A DNA stretch of 64,000 nucleotides from Herbaspirillum sp. ASV7 (GCF_016429215.1 NZ_JAELUH010000003.1:1-64000); one strand, 5' to 3'; positions 36,146 through 46,119 are shown, counted from the stretch's first letter. The notes: generated by a model not told the origin, from the letters alone. Numbers and translations are program-made.

Positions 36146-36667
36146 TTATTTGGATTTCAGTTCAATGGAATTCGATACTTGCCGGATCGCAGCCTTGTCG
36201 ATGCACCAGCCAGACGTGTCCCTGTAGGTGGGGTTGACCCGGGGACGATCAACCCCACCAACCTGCTCCTGCGCAAGGGGAATCTGCTCCACGACCTGGC
36301 CCTGAGTGTCAAGCGTTTGCGTGCTGGCAGGCCACCTCTTCATTATTGCAGAGATATTCGCGCAGCTTGTCGCCAAGCACCTCCAGCTTTTCCAGCTCGT
36401 TCTTGCCGGCCATGGTGTAGGTGACGCACGAAGTCTGCATCAGGGCTGCCTGCTGGCACACAACACCGCCGGAGTAATCCAGACGCCCGGGGGGGGGCTG
36501 ACTGCATCTTCTGCAACTGAGCCGGCAGACGGGAGGAAACAGGAGCCGCGACCTCGCCGGCGGATGCCGGGGCCAAGGATGGAACGCCCTCCGCTGCGTC
36601 AGCAGAGGGCGTCATCAACACGGACAGGAAGCACAGTACGCCACACAGACGCCCCGCTCGACGCGTC
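36146..36667 (-). pseudogene. rseB: Decayed rseB/mucB (sigma-E regulatory protein RseB)
   Basis: Between rseA and degP, where rseB normally lies, only about 520 bp remain instead of ~1000. Three frames each keep part of RseB. Frame A gives a signal peptide and RLPAQLQKMQSA up to a run of nine C (G on plus, 36489-36497). Frame B continues with RLDYSG, then MAGKNELEKLEVLGDKLREY and NNEEVAC, to a stop at 36309. Frame C resumes with TQTLDTQGQVVEQI, VGGVDRPRV and YRDTSGW, stopping at 36146. So there is a frameshift, an internal deletion of roughly 90 codons at about 36325-36335, and loss of the C-terminal domain. Several Arg-to-Cys changes fit C-to-T decay. Confidence 0.83.
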
Positions 36668-37351
36668 TTATTTTTCGGCGTCAGTGGAGAAGGCTGCAGA
36701 ACGGGTGTATTGCGCCGAGCTATAGGAAGGCGAGAAACGCTGATGGGCAAAGAGGTAGTCGTCGATGCGGGGATCGCGCTTGACTTCACCCTGCTGGGCT
36801 AGCGAACTCAGTTGGTTGACATTCTGCGCATTGCCGGTGGTATCGGATACCGTGGCAATGGCCGAGGGTACGCTGACCGGGGCCGCAGCCATCTGCACCA
36901 TCGGTGCAGCGACCTTGGCGTCAGCCGTCACCACGGCCTGCTGCGGCATGGCCACGAATACGGCCGCCACGGCGGCCGCCGCCGCTGCCGCACTGGGCAT
37001 GAGCAAGCGCACCAGGCGCCCCGGACGGGCAGCACGGTGGTCGCCATTGGCCGCGACCGCAGCTTGCGCAGCAGGCGCCTCCTGGACGGCCGGCGCAGCC
37101 TGCACCTGCGGCGCCACGATGGCAGGCTCGGCGTCCAGCCACGCACTCATCTTGGCCGAGAAGCCGGCACTCAGGGAGACATCCATCTCTTCCGAACGCA
37201 GCACCTCGCCGATGCGATGATAATCCTCCCAGGCCTCCTGCCCCTCTTTCGAGGAGCGCAAGGCCGCGAAGGCAATAGTCATCTCTTCAGAGCCCAGCTC
37301 GCCATCGGCGAGGGCTGAGATCTGTTCTCTGGTTGTTACTTTGGTATCCAT
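36668..37351 (-). CDS. rseA: Anti-sigma-E factor RseA
   Basis: A 227-residue protein. The N-terminal ~85 residues form the sigma-binding domain (REQISALADGELGSEEMTIA, then WEDYHRIGEVLRSEEMDVSL). A low-complexity Ala/Val/Pro stretch follows, then a membrane helix around residues 112-134 (LVRLLMPSAAAAAAAVAAVF) and a periplasmic tail. It holds RpoE at the membrane until DegS/RseP-type cleavage. It looks intact although its usual partner gene rseB is broken. Directly downstream of rpoE (80 bp). Confidence 0.92.
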   Translation of the reverse strand: MDTKVTTREQISALADGELGSEEMTIAFAALRSSKEGQEAWEDYHRIGEVLRSEEMDVSLSAGFSAKMSAWLDAEPAIVAPQVQAAPAVQEAPAAQAAVAANGDHRAARPGRLVRLLMPSAAAAAAAVAAVFVAMPQQAVVTADAKVAAPMVQMAAAPVSVPSAIATVSDTTGNAQNVNQLSSLAQQGEVKRDPRIDDYLFAHQRFSPSYSSAQYTRSAAFSTDAEK

Positions 37352-37431
37352 AAGCAGTCACCCGGCAAAAATCTTAGTTCCATACCCGCTTTATTATTTT
37401 GCTTTTCAACAACAACAGCCTTGCAGCGACA

Positions 37432-38034
37432 TCACCAGCGCTTGTCCGCTGCCGTATCCAGCAGCGGACGCAACTTCTCGGCAATTGCTTCCCGGGCGCG
37501 GAAAATACGGCTGCGCACGGTGCCGATCGGACAATTCATCGCATCTGCAATCTCGTCGTAGCTCAACCCCTCGATCTCGCGCAACGTGATGGCAGTACGT
37601 AATTCTTCCGGCAATGCCTCCATCGCCACGTTGACCGTTTGAGCAATCTGCTTGGTGGCCAACATCGACTCTGGAGTGTTGATGTCCCTCAGATGGTCTG
37701 CATCGTCAAAAGTTTCCGCCTCTTCTGCATCGGCTTCAGTGGACGTGGGCGCCCTTCTGCCCATGGTGACCAGATAATTCTTGGCGGTATTGATACCGAT
37801 GCGATAAAGCCAGGTATAGAAAGCCGAATCGCCACGGAATTGTGGTAGCGCACGATAAGCCTTGATGAAGGCCTCCTGCACCACGTCTTCGGCTTCGGCC
37901 TGGTCGCGCACAAGCCGCGACACCAGGCGCATCAGCTTGCGTTGATACTTGACTACCAATAGCTCGAACGCCTTCTTGTCGCCACGCTGGACGCGCTCAA
38001 CAAGCTGCTGGTCAATTTCGCGTTCTGTCGTCAA
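37432..38034 (-). CDS. rpoE: Extracytoplasmic-stress sigma factor RpoE
   Basis: A 200-residue ECF sigma factor. Region 2 contains YQRKLMRLVSRLVRDQAEAE and DVVQEAFIKAYRALPQFRGD, region 4 contains LREIEGLSYDEIADAMNCPI and GTVRSRIFRAREAIAEKLRP. The start codon is TTG, with AAGGA about 7 nt upstream. It is first in rpoE-rseA-(rseB)-degP and probably autoregulated from the 102-bp gap upstream. Confidence 0.97.
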   Translation of the reverse strand: MTTEREIDQQLVERVQRGDKKAFELLVVKYQRKLMRLVSRLVRDQAEAEDVVQEAFIKAYRALPQFRGDSAFYTWLYRIGINTAKNYLVTMGRRAPTSTEADAEEAETFDDADHLRDINTPESMLATKQIAQTVNVAMEALPEELRTAITLREIEGLSYDEIADAMNCPIGTVRSRIFRAREAIAEKLRPLLDTAADKRW

Positions 38035-38136
38035 ACCGGGTTCCTTGTTTTTTATGGCCGTGTTGTTCTGTTGTCATTGCCTTTGACACATCATCGGCAG
38101 ATGCTTCCAGCCCGGCAATTTTCAAGTCTGCCGGCC

Positions 38137-38637
38137 TTATTTTTCCAGCATTCTTGCCTTGGCCGTATTGTGACTGATCAGCCACCTGCACGCCACGGAA
38201 AGTGCACGGAAAGTATCTTCGGAAACCGAATCCGAAAGGATGGGAATGGTACGGACCTTGCCGTTTTCCAGGCGCAGGCGCAATAGCAGCATGCCTGGCC
38301 AGATGGTGCTGCCGGCCAGCAACTGGGCCAGCCCGGCCTTCACGACTTGCGGTTTGGCACGGCTCGACGCCGCCGCCAGATGCTCCACGACCCGAATCTG
38401 ACCGGTGCCGGAGATATGCAACCAGATCGCCTTGCGTCCTCGCAGGGCCAGCACCAGCGCAAGAGCGGCCGCCAGAAAGCAGATCGCCGCCAGCGCGGCA
38501 CGTGCCAGGCCAGACAGCGGGCCCGGCATCCACAGCGACACCAGCACGCCAGTGAGGGCCACACACAGACAAGCGAAGCCGGTGACCAGCAAAAGCAGGC
38601 GGGAAGGCTTGATATCCGCAGAGACCGCTATCGACAT
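38137..38637 (-). CDS. YgfX-like inner-membrane protein
   Basis: A 166-residue protein with two N-terminal membrane helices (LLLLVTGFACLCVALTGVLV and a second near residues 45-65) and a short soluble part ending WLISHNTAKARMLEK. This layout and its position upstream of rpoE and beside fabF fit the YgfX/DUF1434-type small membrane proteins of betaproteobacteria. The family match is by layout, and function is not known. Confidence 0.65.
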   Translation of the reverse strand: MSIAVSADIKPSRLLLLVTGFACLCVALTGVLVSLWMPGPLSGLARAALAAICFLAAALALVLALRGRKAIWLHISGTGQIRVVEHLAAASSRAKPQVVKAGLAQLLAGSTIWPGMLLLRLRLENGKVRTIPILSDSVSEDTFRALSVACRWLISHNTAKARMLEK

Positions 38638-38673
38638 ACGATGCCAGGATGCTAGGGGGTCATCAAAATGACA

Positions 38674-38699
38674 AACCCGGCTTCCGTGGAAGCCGGGTT
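38674..38699 (-). terminator. Terminator after fabF
   Basis: A perfect 12-bp stem (AACCCGGCTTCC and complement, 2-base loop) lies 8 bp beyond the fabF stop; the minus strand continues TTGTCATTTT. Confidence 0.8.
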
Positions 38700-38706
38700 G
38701 TGCGTT

Positions 38707-39948
38707 TTACATCTTGCCGATGACCAGGGTGCCGTTGGTTCCCCCGAAACCGAAGGAGTTCTTCACGGCAATATCGATCTTCATGTCCCGCGCCTGGTTG
38801 GCGCAGTAATCCAGATCGCATTCCGGATCCTGGTTGAAGATGTTCATCGTCGGCGGGGACACCTGATTGTGTACCGCCAGCACGGTCAACACCGTCTCCA
38901 GGCCACCGGCGCCACCCAACAGGTGACCGGTCATGGATTTGGTCGAATTGACAACCATCTTGTAGGCATGGTCGCCGAAAGCGGCCTTGATCGCGTCGGA
39001 CTCGTTCTTGTCGCCCAGCGGGGTCGACGTGCCGTGCGCGTTCAGATACTGCACTTCATCCGGATTGACACCAGCATCGCGCAGCGCATTGAGCACGCAG
39101 CGACGCGGACCGTCCAGATTGGGCGCAGTCATGTGGTAAGCATCACCGCTCATGCCGAAGCCCAGCAGTTCCGCATAGATCTTGGCACCACGGGCCTTGG
39201 CGTGTTCGTACTCTTCGAGCACCATCACGCCGGCACCCTCGCCCAGCACGAAGCCATCGCGATCCTTGTCCCACGGACGGGAGGCGGTTGCGGGGTCGTC
39301 GTTGCGGGTCGACAGTGCGCGGGCCGACGCAAAACCACCGATGCCCAGCGGCGAAACGCTGGATTCGGCGCCACCGGCCACCATCACATCCGCATCACCG
39401 TACATGATCATGCGTGCGGCGGAGCCGATGCAATGCAGGCCGGTGGTGCAGGCGGTGACGATCGCCAGATTGGGTCCCTTCAGACCGAACTTGATGGACA
39501 AGTTGCCCGAGATCATGTTGATGATCGAGGCCGGAATGAAGAAAGGACTGATGCGGCGCGGACCACGGTTGGTCAGTTCGGCGTGGGTTTCCTCGATCAG
39601 CGGCAAGCCGCCGATGCCCGAACCGATCATGACGCCAATGCGCTCGGCATTCTCGTCCGTTACCGTCAATCCGCTATCCTGGATGGCCTGAACACCGGCG
39701 GCCATGCCGAAGTGGATGAAGGTATCCATATGACGCGCTTCTTTGGCGGGGATGTAATCCTCGATATTGAAGCCCTTGACCTCACCGGCGAAATGCGTGG
39801 TGAAGGGGGTTGCGTCGAACTTGGTTACGGTAGCGATGCCGGACTTGCCTTCCTTGATGGCACTCCACGTATCGGCGACGTTGTTGCCGACAGGCGAGAT
39901 GCATCCCAGGCCGGTAATGACTACACGACGTTCACGAGTGCGGCTCAA
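38707..39948 (-). CDS. fabF: 3-oxoacyl-ACP synthase II (KASII)
   Basis: A 413-residue condensing enzyme that elongates acyl-ACP. The active site Cys is in VTACTTGLH, with His residues in [11 protein letters not shown] and [14 protein letters not shown]. The start is TTG with a strong AGGAGA 6 nt upstream. Last gene of the fab cluster, 33 bp after acpP. Confidence 0.97.
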   Translation of the reverse strand: MSRTRERRVVITGLGCISPVGNNVADTWSAIKEGKSGIATVTKFDATPFTTHFAGEVKGFNIEDYIPAKEARHMDTFIHFGMAAGVQAIQDSGLTVTDENAERIGVMIGSGIGGLPLIEETHAELTNRGPRRISPFFIPASIINMISGNLSIKFGLKGPNLAIVTACTTGLHCIGSAARMIMYGDADVMVAGGAESSVSPLGIGGFASARALSTRNDDPATASRPWDKDRDGFVLGEGAGVMVLEEYEHAKARGAKIYAELLGFGMSGDAYHMTAPNLDGPRRCVLNALRDAGVNPDEVQYLNAHGTSTPLGDKNESDAIKAAFGDHAYKMVVNSTKSMTGHLLGGAGGLETVLTVLAVHNQVSPPTMNIFNQDPECDLDYCANQARDMKIDIAVKNSFGFGGTNGTLVIGKM

Positions 39949-39981
39949 GCAATTCTCCTGAAACTTTGACCAAAGCCCTTA

Positions 39982-40221
39982 TCAGGCCTTGACTTGCGAC
40001 TTTGCGTAGTCGATCGCCTGTTGCACGGTGGTGATCTTCTCGGCTTGTTCGTCGGGGATTTCCATTTCGAACTCATCTTCCAGTGCCATGACCAGCTCGA
40101 CGGTGTCCAGCGAGTCGGCGCCCAGGTCGTCCACGAACGACGATTCGTTCTTGATGTCGGCTTCGGCGACGCCCAGTTGCTCAGCGACGATCTTCTTCAC
40201 GCGTTGTTCGATATCGGACAT
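39982..40221 (-). CDS. acpP: Acyl carrier protein
   Basis: A 79-residue acidic carrier. The 4'-phosphopantetheine attachment Ser lies in [20 protein letters not shown], the invariant DSL motif. It lies between fabG and fabF in the standard order. A 163-bp AT-rich gap upstream probably gives it its own promoter, as usual for this abundant protein. AcpS encoded at 26920-27312 would activate it. Confidence 0.98.
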   Translation of the reverse strand: MSDIEQRVKKIVAEQLGVAEADIKNESSFVDDLGADSLDTVELVMALEDEFEMEIPDEQAEKITTVQQAIDYAKSQVKA

Positions 40222-40384
40222 AGTGTTCCTCCAGAGGGATGATAGGTTACAAAAGTGCGCGCATTTTAGCAGGTTTGCGCGCGGAAAATTTACTTTTAAC
40301 TATTCTTGGCAAGATTGCGCCAAGTTCAGCATAACTGCAAACAACAGACGTCAAAAGGACTTAAATCAAGCCCTCCCAACCTTC

Positions 40385-41140
40385 TCAACCCATGTACATG
40401 CCACCATTCACATTGAGCGTGGTGCCGGTGATATAGGCCGCTTGCGGGGACGCCAGGAAGGCCACCGCATAGGCGATTTCCTCAGCCGCACCCAGGCGAC
40501 CCAGCGGGATCTGCTGCAAGATGGCGGCAGACTGCTGTTCGTTCAAGGCCTTGGTCATGTCAGTATCGATGAAGCCGGGCGCCACGCAGTTCACGGTGAT
40601 GTTGCGGCTGCCGATTTCACGCGCCAGCGCACGGCTCATGCCGGCCACGCCTGCCTTGGCGGCGGCATAGTTCATCTGACCCGGATTGCCGGCTTCACCC
40701 ACCACCGAGGTGATGTTAATGATGCGGCCGGTACGGGCCTTCATCATGCCACGCAGCACGGCGCGCGAGAGGCGACCGACGGCGGTGAGGTTGGTGGCGA
40801 TGACGCTGTCCCACTCCTCGTCCTTCATGCGCATGGCCAGCTGGTCCTGGGTCACGCCGGCATTGTTGACCAGGATGGACAGCGAGCCGAACTCCTTCTG
40901 CACCTGCTCCACCAAGGCCACGCTGGCCTCGGCGTCATTGACGTTGAGCACCGCTCCGCGACCGGCTTCAGGACCCAGCGCAGCCAGGTATTCGGTGATG
41001 GCGGCAGCGCCGGCCTCGGTGGTGGCAGTACCGACCACGCGAGCACCCTGGCGGGCCAGTTCGGTCGCGATGGCGCGGCCGATGCCACGGGATGCGCCGG
41101 TCACCAGCGCGACTTGTCCTTGCAGATTCTGTGCACTCAC
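40385..41140 (-). CDS. fabG: 3-oxoacyl-ACP reductase
   Basis: A 251-residue short-chain dehydrogenase that reduces 3-ketoacyl-ACP with NADPH. The cofactor motif is TGASRGIGRAIA, the catalytic Ser is in INITSVVGEAGN, and Tyr/Lys are in NYAAAKAGVAG (Tyr-x3-Lys). Overlaps the fabD stop by 4 bp. Confidence 0.97.
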   Translation of the reverse strand: MSAQNLQGQVALVTGASRGIGRAIATELARQGARVVGTATTEAGAAAITEYLAALGPEAGRGAVLNVNDAEASVALVEQVQKEFGSLSILVNNAGVTQDQLAMRMKDEEWDSVIATNLTAVGRLSRAVLRGMMKARTGRIINITSVVGEAGNPGQMNYAAAKAGVAGMSRALAREIGSRNITVNCVAPGFIDTDMTKALNEQQSAAILQQIPLGRLGAAEEIAYAVAFLASPQAAYITGTTLNVNGGMYMG

Positions 41141-42069
41141 TTGAGCAGCTCCAATACTTTGTCCAGGGATTCCTGATCGACGATGGCCTCACCGGCCAGT
41201 TCGCCGTTGATACGCTTGGTCAGGCCGGTCAGCACCTTGCCAGGACCACATTCGACCAGATGAGTGATGCCGTCGGCAGCCATCTTCTGCACCGTCTCGA
41301 CCCAGCGCACGGGCGCGGCGGCCTGGCGCACCAGCGCATCCTTGATGGCGGCCGGATCGCTGACCACGGCCACGTCGACGTTGTTGATCAGCGGGATCTG
41401 CGGCGCCGCGAACGCCACGCCCGCCAGATAGGCCTGCAGGCGATCCGAGGCCGGCTTGAGCAGCGAGGAATGGAACGGTGCCGACACCGGCAGCGGCAGC
41501 GCGCGCTTGGCACCCTTGGCCTTGGCGATATCGCAGGCGCGGCCGACAGCGGCCTTGTGACCGGCGATCACCACCTGGGCCGGGGCATTGAAGTTGACCG
41601 CCTCGACCACTTCGCCTTGCGCAGCTTCGGCGCAGGCAGCGCGCACGTCATCGTCGGACAGGCCGAGGATGGCTGCCATGCCGCCCTGCCCGACCGGCAC
41701 GGCTTCCTGCATGGCCTGGGCGCGGAAGCGCACCATCGGCACGGCATCCTTGAACTGAATCACGCCAGCGGCGACCAGCGCCGAGTACTCGCCCAGGCTG
41801 TGGCCGGCCACCAGTGCCGGCGCCTTGCCGCCCGCAGCCAGCCAGGCGCGGTAGAACGCCACGGCGGCCGTCAGCATGACGGGCTGGGTATTGGTGGTCA
41901 GGTCCAGGTCTTCCTTGGGGCCTTCGGCAATGAGCTTGCCCAGGTCGAATTGCAGGGCATCGGAAGCTTCAGCGATGGTCTGGCGGACAACATCGTTGCC
42001 GGCGAAACCATTGAGCATCCCGATCGCCTGGGAACCTTGGCCCGGGAAAACAAACGCGAATTTTGTCAT
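41137..42069 (-). CDS. fabD: Malonyl-CoA:ACP transacylase
   Basis: A 310-residue acyltransferase. Catalytic Ser is in GHSLGEYSALVAAG and the His partner in the PVSAPFHSSLLKPA segment. N-terminus FVFPGQGSQAIGM is typical. Between fabH (79-bp gap) and fabG. Confidence 0.97.
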   Translation of the reverse strand: MTKFAFVFPGQGSQAIGMLNGFAGNDVVRQTIAEASDALQFDLGKLIAEGPKEDLDLTTNTQPVMLTAAVAFYRAWLAAGGKAPALVAGHSLGEYSALVAAGVIQFKDAVPMVRFRAQAMQEAVPVGQGGMAAILGLSDDDVRAACAEAAQGEVVEAVNFNAPAQVVIAGHKAAVGRACDIAKAKGAKRALPLPVSAPFHSSLLKPASDRLQAYLAGVAFAAPQIPLINNVDVAVVSDPAAIKDALVRQAAAPVRWVETVQKMAADGITHLVECGPGKVLTGLTKRINGELAGEAIVDQESLDKVLELLK

Positions 42070-42148
42070 GCTTGGATGAAATTGAGGTTGGATAAAAATA
42101 CGGGGGGACGGATGGCACCGGGCGCTACTGCGCCGGCGAGGCCCAGCC

Positions 42149-43135
42149 TCACATGCGCACCAGCACCGCGCCCCAGGTGAAGCCGCCGCCCACGCCTTCC
42201 ATCATGACGGTGTGACCGGGCTTGACGCGGCCATCGCGCACTGCCTGGTCCAGCGCCAGCGGAATCGAGGCGGCCGAGGTATTGCCATGTTCGTTGACGG
42301 TCACGACCATCTTCTCCGGCGCCAGGCCCAGCTTCTTGGCCGTGCCCTGCATGATGCGGATATTGGCCTGGTGCGGAATGAGCCAGTCGATCTCGCTGGC
42401 GTCCACGCCGGCGGCGCCCAGTGCCTCGCGGGCGACCTTGTCCAGCACCGAGACGGCCAGCTTGAAGACCGCCGGACCATCCATGTACAGATAGGCACTC
42501 CCGGCCACGGCGCCGTTATTGACGCTGCCCGGCACACACAGGATGTGGCCGTGGCTGCCATCGGCGTGCAACTTGCTGGACAGCACACCCGGCTCCTGCG
42601 AAGCGCTCATCACAATGGCGCCGGCACCGTCGCCGAACAGCACACAGGTAGTGCGATCCTTGAAATCGAGGATGCGCGAGAAGACCTCGGCCCCGATCAC
42701 CAGCACGTTCTTGTGCGCGCCGGACTTGATGAAGCTGTCCGCCACCGACATGGCGTAGACGAAACCGCTGCACACCGCCTGCACATCCATGGCAGGTGCA
42801 CCATTGGTGATGCCCAGCTTGCGCTGCACCACACAGGCCGTGCTGGGGAAGCCGCCCAGATGATCCGGCGTGGAAGTAGCCAGGATGATCAGGTCGATAT
42901 CATTGGGTTGCATGCTAGCCGCTTCCAGCGCACGCTGTGCGGCCGCCAGGGCCAGGTCACTGGAGAGCTGGGTCGGCTCGGCGTAGTGGCGCGCGGAGAT
43001 GCCGCTGCGCGTAAAGATCCATTCGTCCGAGGTTTCGATGCCCTGCTCGGCCAGTTCGGCCGCCAGTTCGTGATTGGTCACGCGCTTGGTCGGCAGGTAG
43101 CTGCCGGTACCGACGATTTTGCTGTAAATGGTCAT
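42149..43135 (-). CDS. fabH: 3-oxoacyl-ACP synthase III
   Basis: A 328-residue enzyme that starts fatty-acid synthesis by joining acetyl-CoA and malonyl-ACP. The active-site Cys is in [14 protein letters not shown], His in [11 protein letters not shown] and Asn in [12 protein letters not shown]. It follows plsX by 17 bp. Confidence 0.97.
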   Translation of the reverse strand: MTIYSKIVGTGSYLPTKRVTNHELAAELAEQGIETSDEWIFTRSGISARHYAEPTQLSSDLALAAAQRALEAASMQPNDIDLIILATSTPDHLGGFPSTACVVQRKLGITNGAPAMDVQAVCSGFVYAMSVADSFIKSGAHKNVLVIGAEVFSRILDFKDRTTCVLFGDGAGAIVMSASQEPGVLSSKLHADGSHGHILCVPGSVNNGAVAGSAYLYMDGPAVFKLAVSVLDKVAREALGAAGVDASEIDWLIPHQANIRIMQGTAKKLGLAPEKMVVTVNEHGNTSAASIPLALDQAVRDGRVKPGHTVMMEGVGGGFTWGAVLVRM

Positions 43136-43152
43136 GCCGTCTTCTTGCTTTG

Positions 43153-44253
43153 TTAGTTCGGTTGATCCAGGGAAACAGGTGCCACCGGCTCCAATGCCGC
43201 GACAACCGCCTCGGTCGTGCGCCCCTGTCCCTGGGGCATCAGCTCCGCCATGCTGGCGGCGATGCGCGCGAGCACATCGTATTTGGCAGCATCATACGCC
43301 CGACGGATCGCCCATTCGAAAGCGTACACATCGGCGCCGCCATGGCTCTTGAATATCAGGCCCTTGAGACCCAGCAGACTGGCGCCATTGTAACGGGAAG
43401 GATTGAGCCGGCGCGACAGGGCCTTGATGGCACCATAGGCGATCAGCGCACCCAGCTTGTTGATGAAGCCCTTCTTGAATTCACTGGTCAGCACCGACTT
43501 GACGAAGCGCCCCAGCCCTTCGGACGCCTTCAGGGTCACATTGCCGACGAAGCCGTCGCACACCACCAGGTCGGTGGTGCCTTCGAAGATGTCGTTGCCT
43601 TCCACGTTGCCATAGAAGTTAAGGATACCCTTCTCGTGCTCGGCGCGCAGCAGGCCCGCCGTGGCCTTGACCAGTTCATTGCCCTTGATGTCTTCCTCGC
43701 CCACGTTGAGCAGGCCCACCGTCGGCTTGGCCTTGCCTTCCATGACCGCGACCAGGGCCGACCCCATCAGCGCAAACTGACGCAGGTGCTGCGGTTCGCA
43801 GTCGACGTTGGCGCCCAGGTCGAGCATGTAGGTGGGGCCATCCTTCTGGTTGGGCAGGATGGTGCAGATGGCCGGGCGATCCACGCCCGGCAGGGTCTTG
43901 AGGACATAGCGCGACACCGCCATGAGCGCGCCGGTATTGCCGGCGGAAACGGCGGCATGGGCCTGGCCATCCTTGACCAGGTTCACCGCCACACGCATGG
44001 ACGAGTCCTTCTTGCGACGCAGGGCGACCTCGATCGGGTCTTCCATGGTCACCACTTCGGAGGCATTCTGGATGCGCACGCGTGGCTCACCGGCCAGCTT
44101 GTACTTCTTGAGCAAGGGCAGCAGGACGCTTTCCTGCCCGACCAGGATCAGCTCGGCATCGGACTGGCGAGCCAGGAAAGAGGCAGCGGCCGGGAGCGTG
44201 ACTGACGGGCCATGATCGCCACCCATGCAGTCGATTGAAATTTTGATGGTCAT
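43153..44253 (-). CDS. plsX: Phosphate acyltransferase PlsX
   Basis: A 366-residue enzyme converting acyl-ACP to acyl-phosphate for phosphatidic acid synthesis. N-terminus [20 protein letters not shown] and the [20 protein letters not shown] and [16 protein letters not shown] segments are typical. Follows rpmF after a terminator-like hairpin and leads into fabH. Confidence 0.97.
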   Translation of the reverse strand: MTIKISIDCMGGDHGPSVTLPAAASFLARQSDAELILVGQESVLLPLLKKYKLAGEPRVRIQNASEVVTMEDPIEVALRRKKDSSMRVAVNLVKDGQAHAAVSAGNTGALMAVSRYVLKTLPGVDRPAICTILPNQKDGPTYMLDLGANVDCEPQHLRQFALMGSALVAVMEGKAKPTVGLLNVGEEDIKGNELVKATAGLLRAEHEKGILNFYGNVEGNDIFEGTTDLVVCDGFVGNVTLKASEGLGRFVKSVLTSEFKKGFINKLGALIAYGAIKALSRRLNPSRYNGASLLGLKGLIFKSHGGADVYAFEWAIRRAYDAAKYDVLARIAASMAELMPQGQGRTTEAVVAALEPVAPVSLDQPN

Positions 44254-44400
44254 CGATTTGATTCAGAGCCTTGCCAGCCCACATTATGAGGCAGATTGGA
44301 GACCGTTCAAAATAGCACACTCAGACAAGAGCGCGCCTGAAGGTCAAGGCAAGCAGGCAGGCACGTCCGCACACGGATTACACGGATGCGACGGACATAA

Positions 44401-44452
44401 AAAAGCGGCGCAAAATGAACCTCTTGAAACAGAAGCTCATTGCGCCGCTTTT
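44401..44452 (-). terminator. Hairpin between rpmF and plsX
   Basis: AAAAGCGGCGCAA and its complement (13 bp) extend by ATGA/TCAT pairing across a bulge, and the minus strand ends in a T-run. It could end the yceD-rpmF transcript or attenuate read-through into plsX. Confidence 0.75.
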
Positions 44453-44481
44453 CTCCAAAAACAGCAAGCTCAATGAAGAGA

Positions 44482-44664
44482 TTACTCGTCGTTCTTGGTC
44501 TTCAGCACCTTGCGACCACGGTAGAAACCGTTGGGGCTGATGTGGTGACGCAGGTGGGTTTCACCAGTCGTCGGCTCGACAGCCAGCGGGGGTGCAGTCA
44601 GAAAGTCGTGTGCACGATGCATACCGCGCTTGGACGGGGTCTTTTTGTTCTGTTGAACGGCCAT
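44482..44664 (-). CDS. rpmF: 50S ribosomal protein L32
   Basis: A 60-residue basic protein. The N-terminus [20 protein letters not shown] and the [20 protein letters not shown] part are characteristic. It sits between yceD and plsX, the usual order. It lacks the four zinc-binding Cys seen in some L32 proteins. Confidence 0.97.
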   Translation of the reverse strand: MAVQQNKKTPSKRGMHRAHDFLTAPPLAVEPTTGETHLRHHISPNGFYRGRKVLKTKNDE

Positions 44665-44771
44665 GATTACTCCTAAACCTTACTAAGATTGAAAATTTTA
44701 ACACACCGGATCCAGGTTTTCGCAAACCCGCTGTGCTGCTGCCCGGCACCTGCCAGACATCCCCAAACAAA

Positions 44772-45269
44772 TTACTGCTTCAACTTCTTCAGTACCTCAA
44801 ACGGGGAAGCCCGTTCAGCACCTTTGGCCTCGGCCGCCACACCATCACCGGGACAGGTTTCATGCTTGGGCGCCACCGGCAATGCCAGCAACGCCTCGTC
44901 CTCGATCAGGTAGTTCACATCGAAGGTTGCCGAACCCACGATGACATCGATCTCGTCATCATCGATCAGCTCCTCGATCGTGTCGGCCTGCGCCTCATCT
45001 TTTGCCAATACCAGCAGCGACTTCGAATCAATCTCGAAACTCAATGCCGTCAGGCAACGCTGACAGATCAGATTAACTGCTCCCGACACTGCCAGACTGA
45101 GTTGAGCATGTCCCAGCTTGTCGATGTCGCCGGACAAAGCCCAGCTGATCGTGCCAGAACGGTCAACCGTCTCTTGCGCCAGACGACCTAATTCAGCAAC
45201 CGGAATCTCACCCTGCGCCTGCTGTTTCAGCCTGCAGAATTCGAACGCGTCGATAACAAATGCATTCAT
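44772..45269 (-). CDS. yceD: YceD/DUF177 family protein, large-subunit rRNA accumulation factor type
   Basis: A 165-residue protein of the DUF177 family, related to E. coli YceD, linked to 23S rRNA accumulation. The Cys pair CQRCLTALSFEI is the typical family motif, and the acidic DDDEIDVIVG segment follows. Start set at 45269 (MNAFVIDAFEFCRL); the frame extension upstream lacks similarity. It is the first gene of the yceD-rpmF-plsX-fab series and is divergent from maf. Confidence 0.9.
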   Translation of the reverse strand: MNAFVIDAFEFCRLKQQAQGEIPVAELGRLAQETVDRSGTISWALSGDIDKLGHAQLSLAVSGAVNLICQRCLTALSFEIDSKSLLVLAKDEAQADTIEELIDDDEIDVIVGSATFDVNYLIEDEALLALPVAPKHETCPGDGVAAEAKGAERASPFEVLKKLKQ

Positions 45270-45470
45270 AGCCAAAGCAGAATCCGGAAAACCTGCGATC
45301 ATAACAGAAAAATTCCTTACCAGTCAAAGCCTTAGCGAGGCTCTTGCGATTTTCTGGCGAAATATTTCAAACATGGGCACAGAAACTCCTCTTTGCCCCC
45401 GAATTTCAGCCAAAATCCGGCTTCCAGGCGTCTTTGCCGCTCTTTCTCCAACTTCAGCCAACCACATCCC

Positions 45471-46103
45471 ATGTTGCATCAACACAGCACCCGCACCGCA
45501 CCCCGCCTGATCCTCGGTTCCAGCTCGGTCTACCGCAAGGAACTGCTGAGCCGACTCGGCCTGCCCTTCGAGACCATGGCGCCAGACATCGACGAAACCC
45601 CACATCCCGGCGAAACCCCGCAAGCCACCGCCCTGCGCCTGGCACGCGAGAAGGCCGCTGCCATCGCCGCCCGCGCCGGCGCAGCCCTGGTCATCGGATC
45701 GGATCAGGTCGCCACGCTGGATGACCTGCAGATCGGCAAACCCGGCAATCACGCCAATGCACTGAAGCAACTGCAGATGATGCGCGGGCGCGAGGTGATC
45801 TTCCATACCGCGCTATGCCTGTGGGATGGGCGCCGCGCCGACGCCGCCAGCACGGCCCAGGCCTGCAATGTGCAGACGCTGGTGCGCTTCCGCGATCTCG
45901 ACGACAGCGAGCTCGATGCCTACCTACGCATCGAGCAACCCTATGACTGCGCCGGCAGCGCCAAGAATGAAGGTCTGGGCATTGCTATCCTGGAAAGCAT
46001 TCGCAGCGACGACCCCACCGCCCTGACCGGCCTGCCACTGATCGCACTGACCAGCATGCTACGCCAGGCTGGCGTCAGCTTCTTCGACACGGCACCACGG
46101 TAA
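45471..46103 (+). CDS. Maf-family nucleotide pyrophosphatase (YceF type)
   Basis: A 210-residue house-cleaning pyrophosphatase. Motifs are LILGSSSVYRKELLSRL near the N-terminus, VIGSDQVATLDD in the middle and AYLRIEQPYDCAGSAKNEGL. The latter pattern fits the YceF subfamily that hydrolyses 7-methyl-GTP, not the YhdE dTTP/UTP type. Divergent from yceD, the neighbourhood found in many proteobacteria. A frame extension to 45393 is unlikely. Confidence 0.92.
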   Translation: MLHQHSTRTAPRLILGSSSVYRKELLSRLGLPFETMAPDIDETPHPGETPQATALRLAREKAAAIAARAGAALVIGSDQVATLDDLQIGKPGNHANALKQLQMMRGREVIFHTALCLWDGRRADAASTAQACNVQTLVRFRDLDDSELDAYLRIEQPYDCAGSAKNEGLGIAILESIRSDDPTALTGLPLIALTSMLRQAGVSFFDTAPR

Positions 46104-46119
46104 GGCCTGGCTACCGGCC

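Noticed and set aside
36343-36789. A separate 148-residue protein at the rseA/degP junction
   Set aside because: Its first part overlaps rseA in another phase and its last part is the wrong frame of the rseB relic past the G-run.
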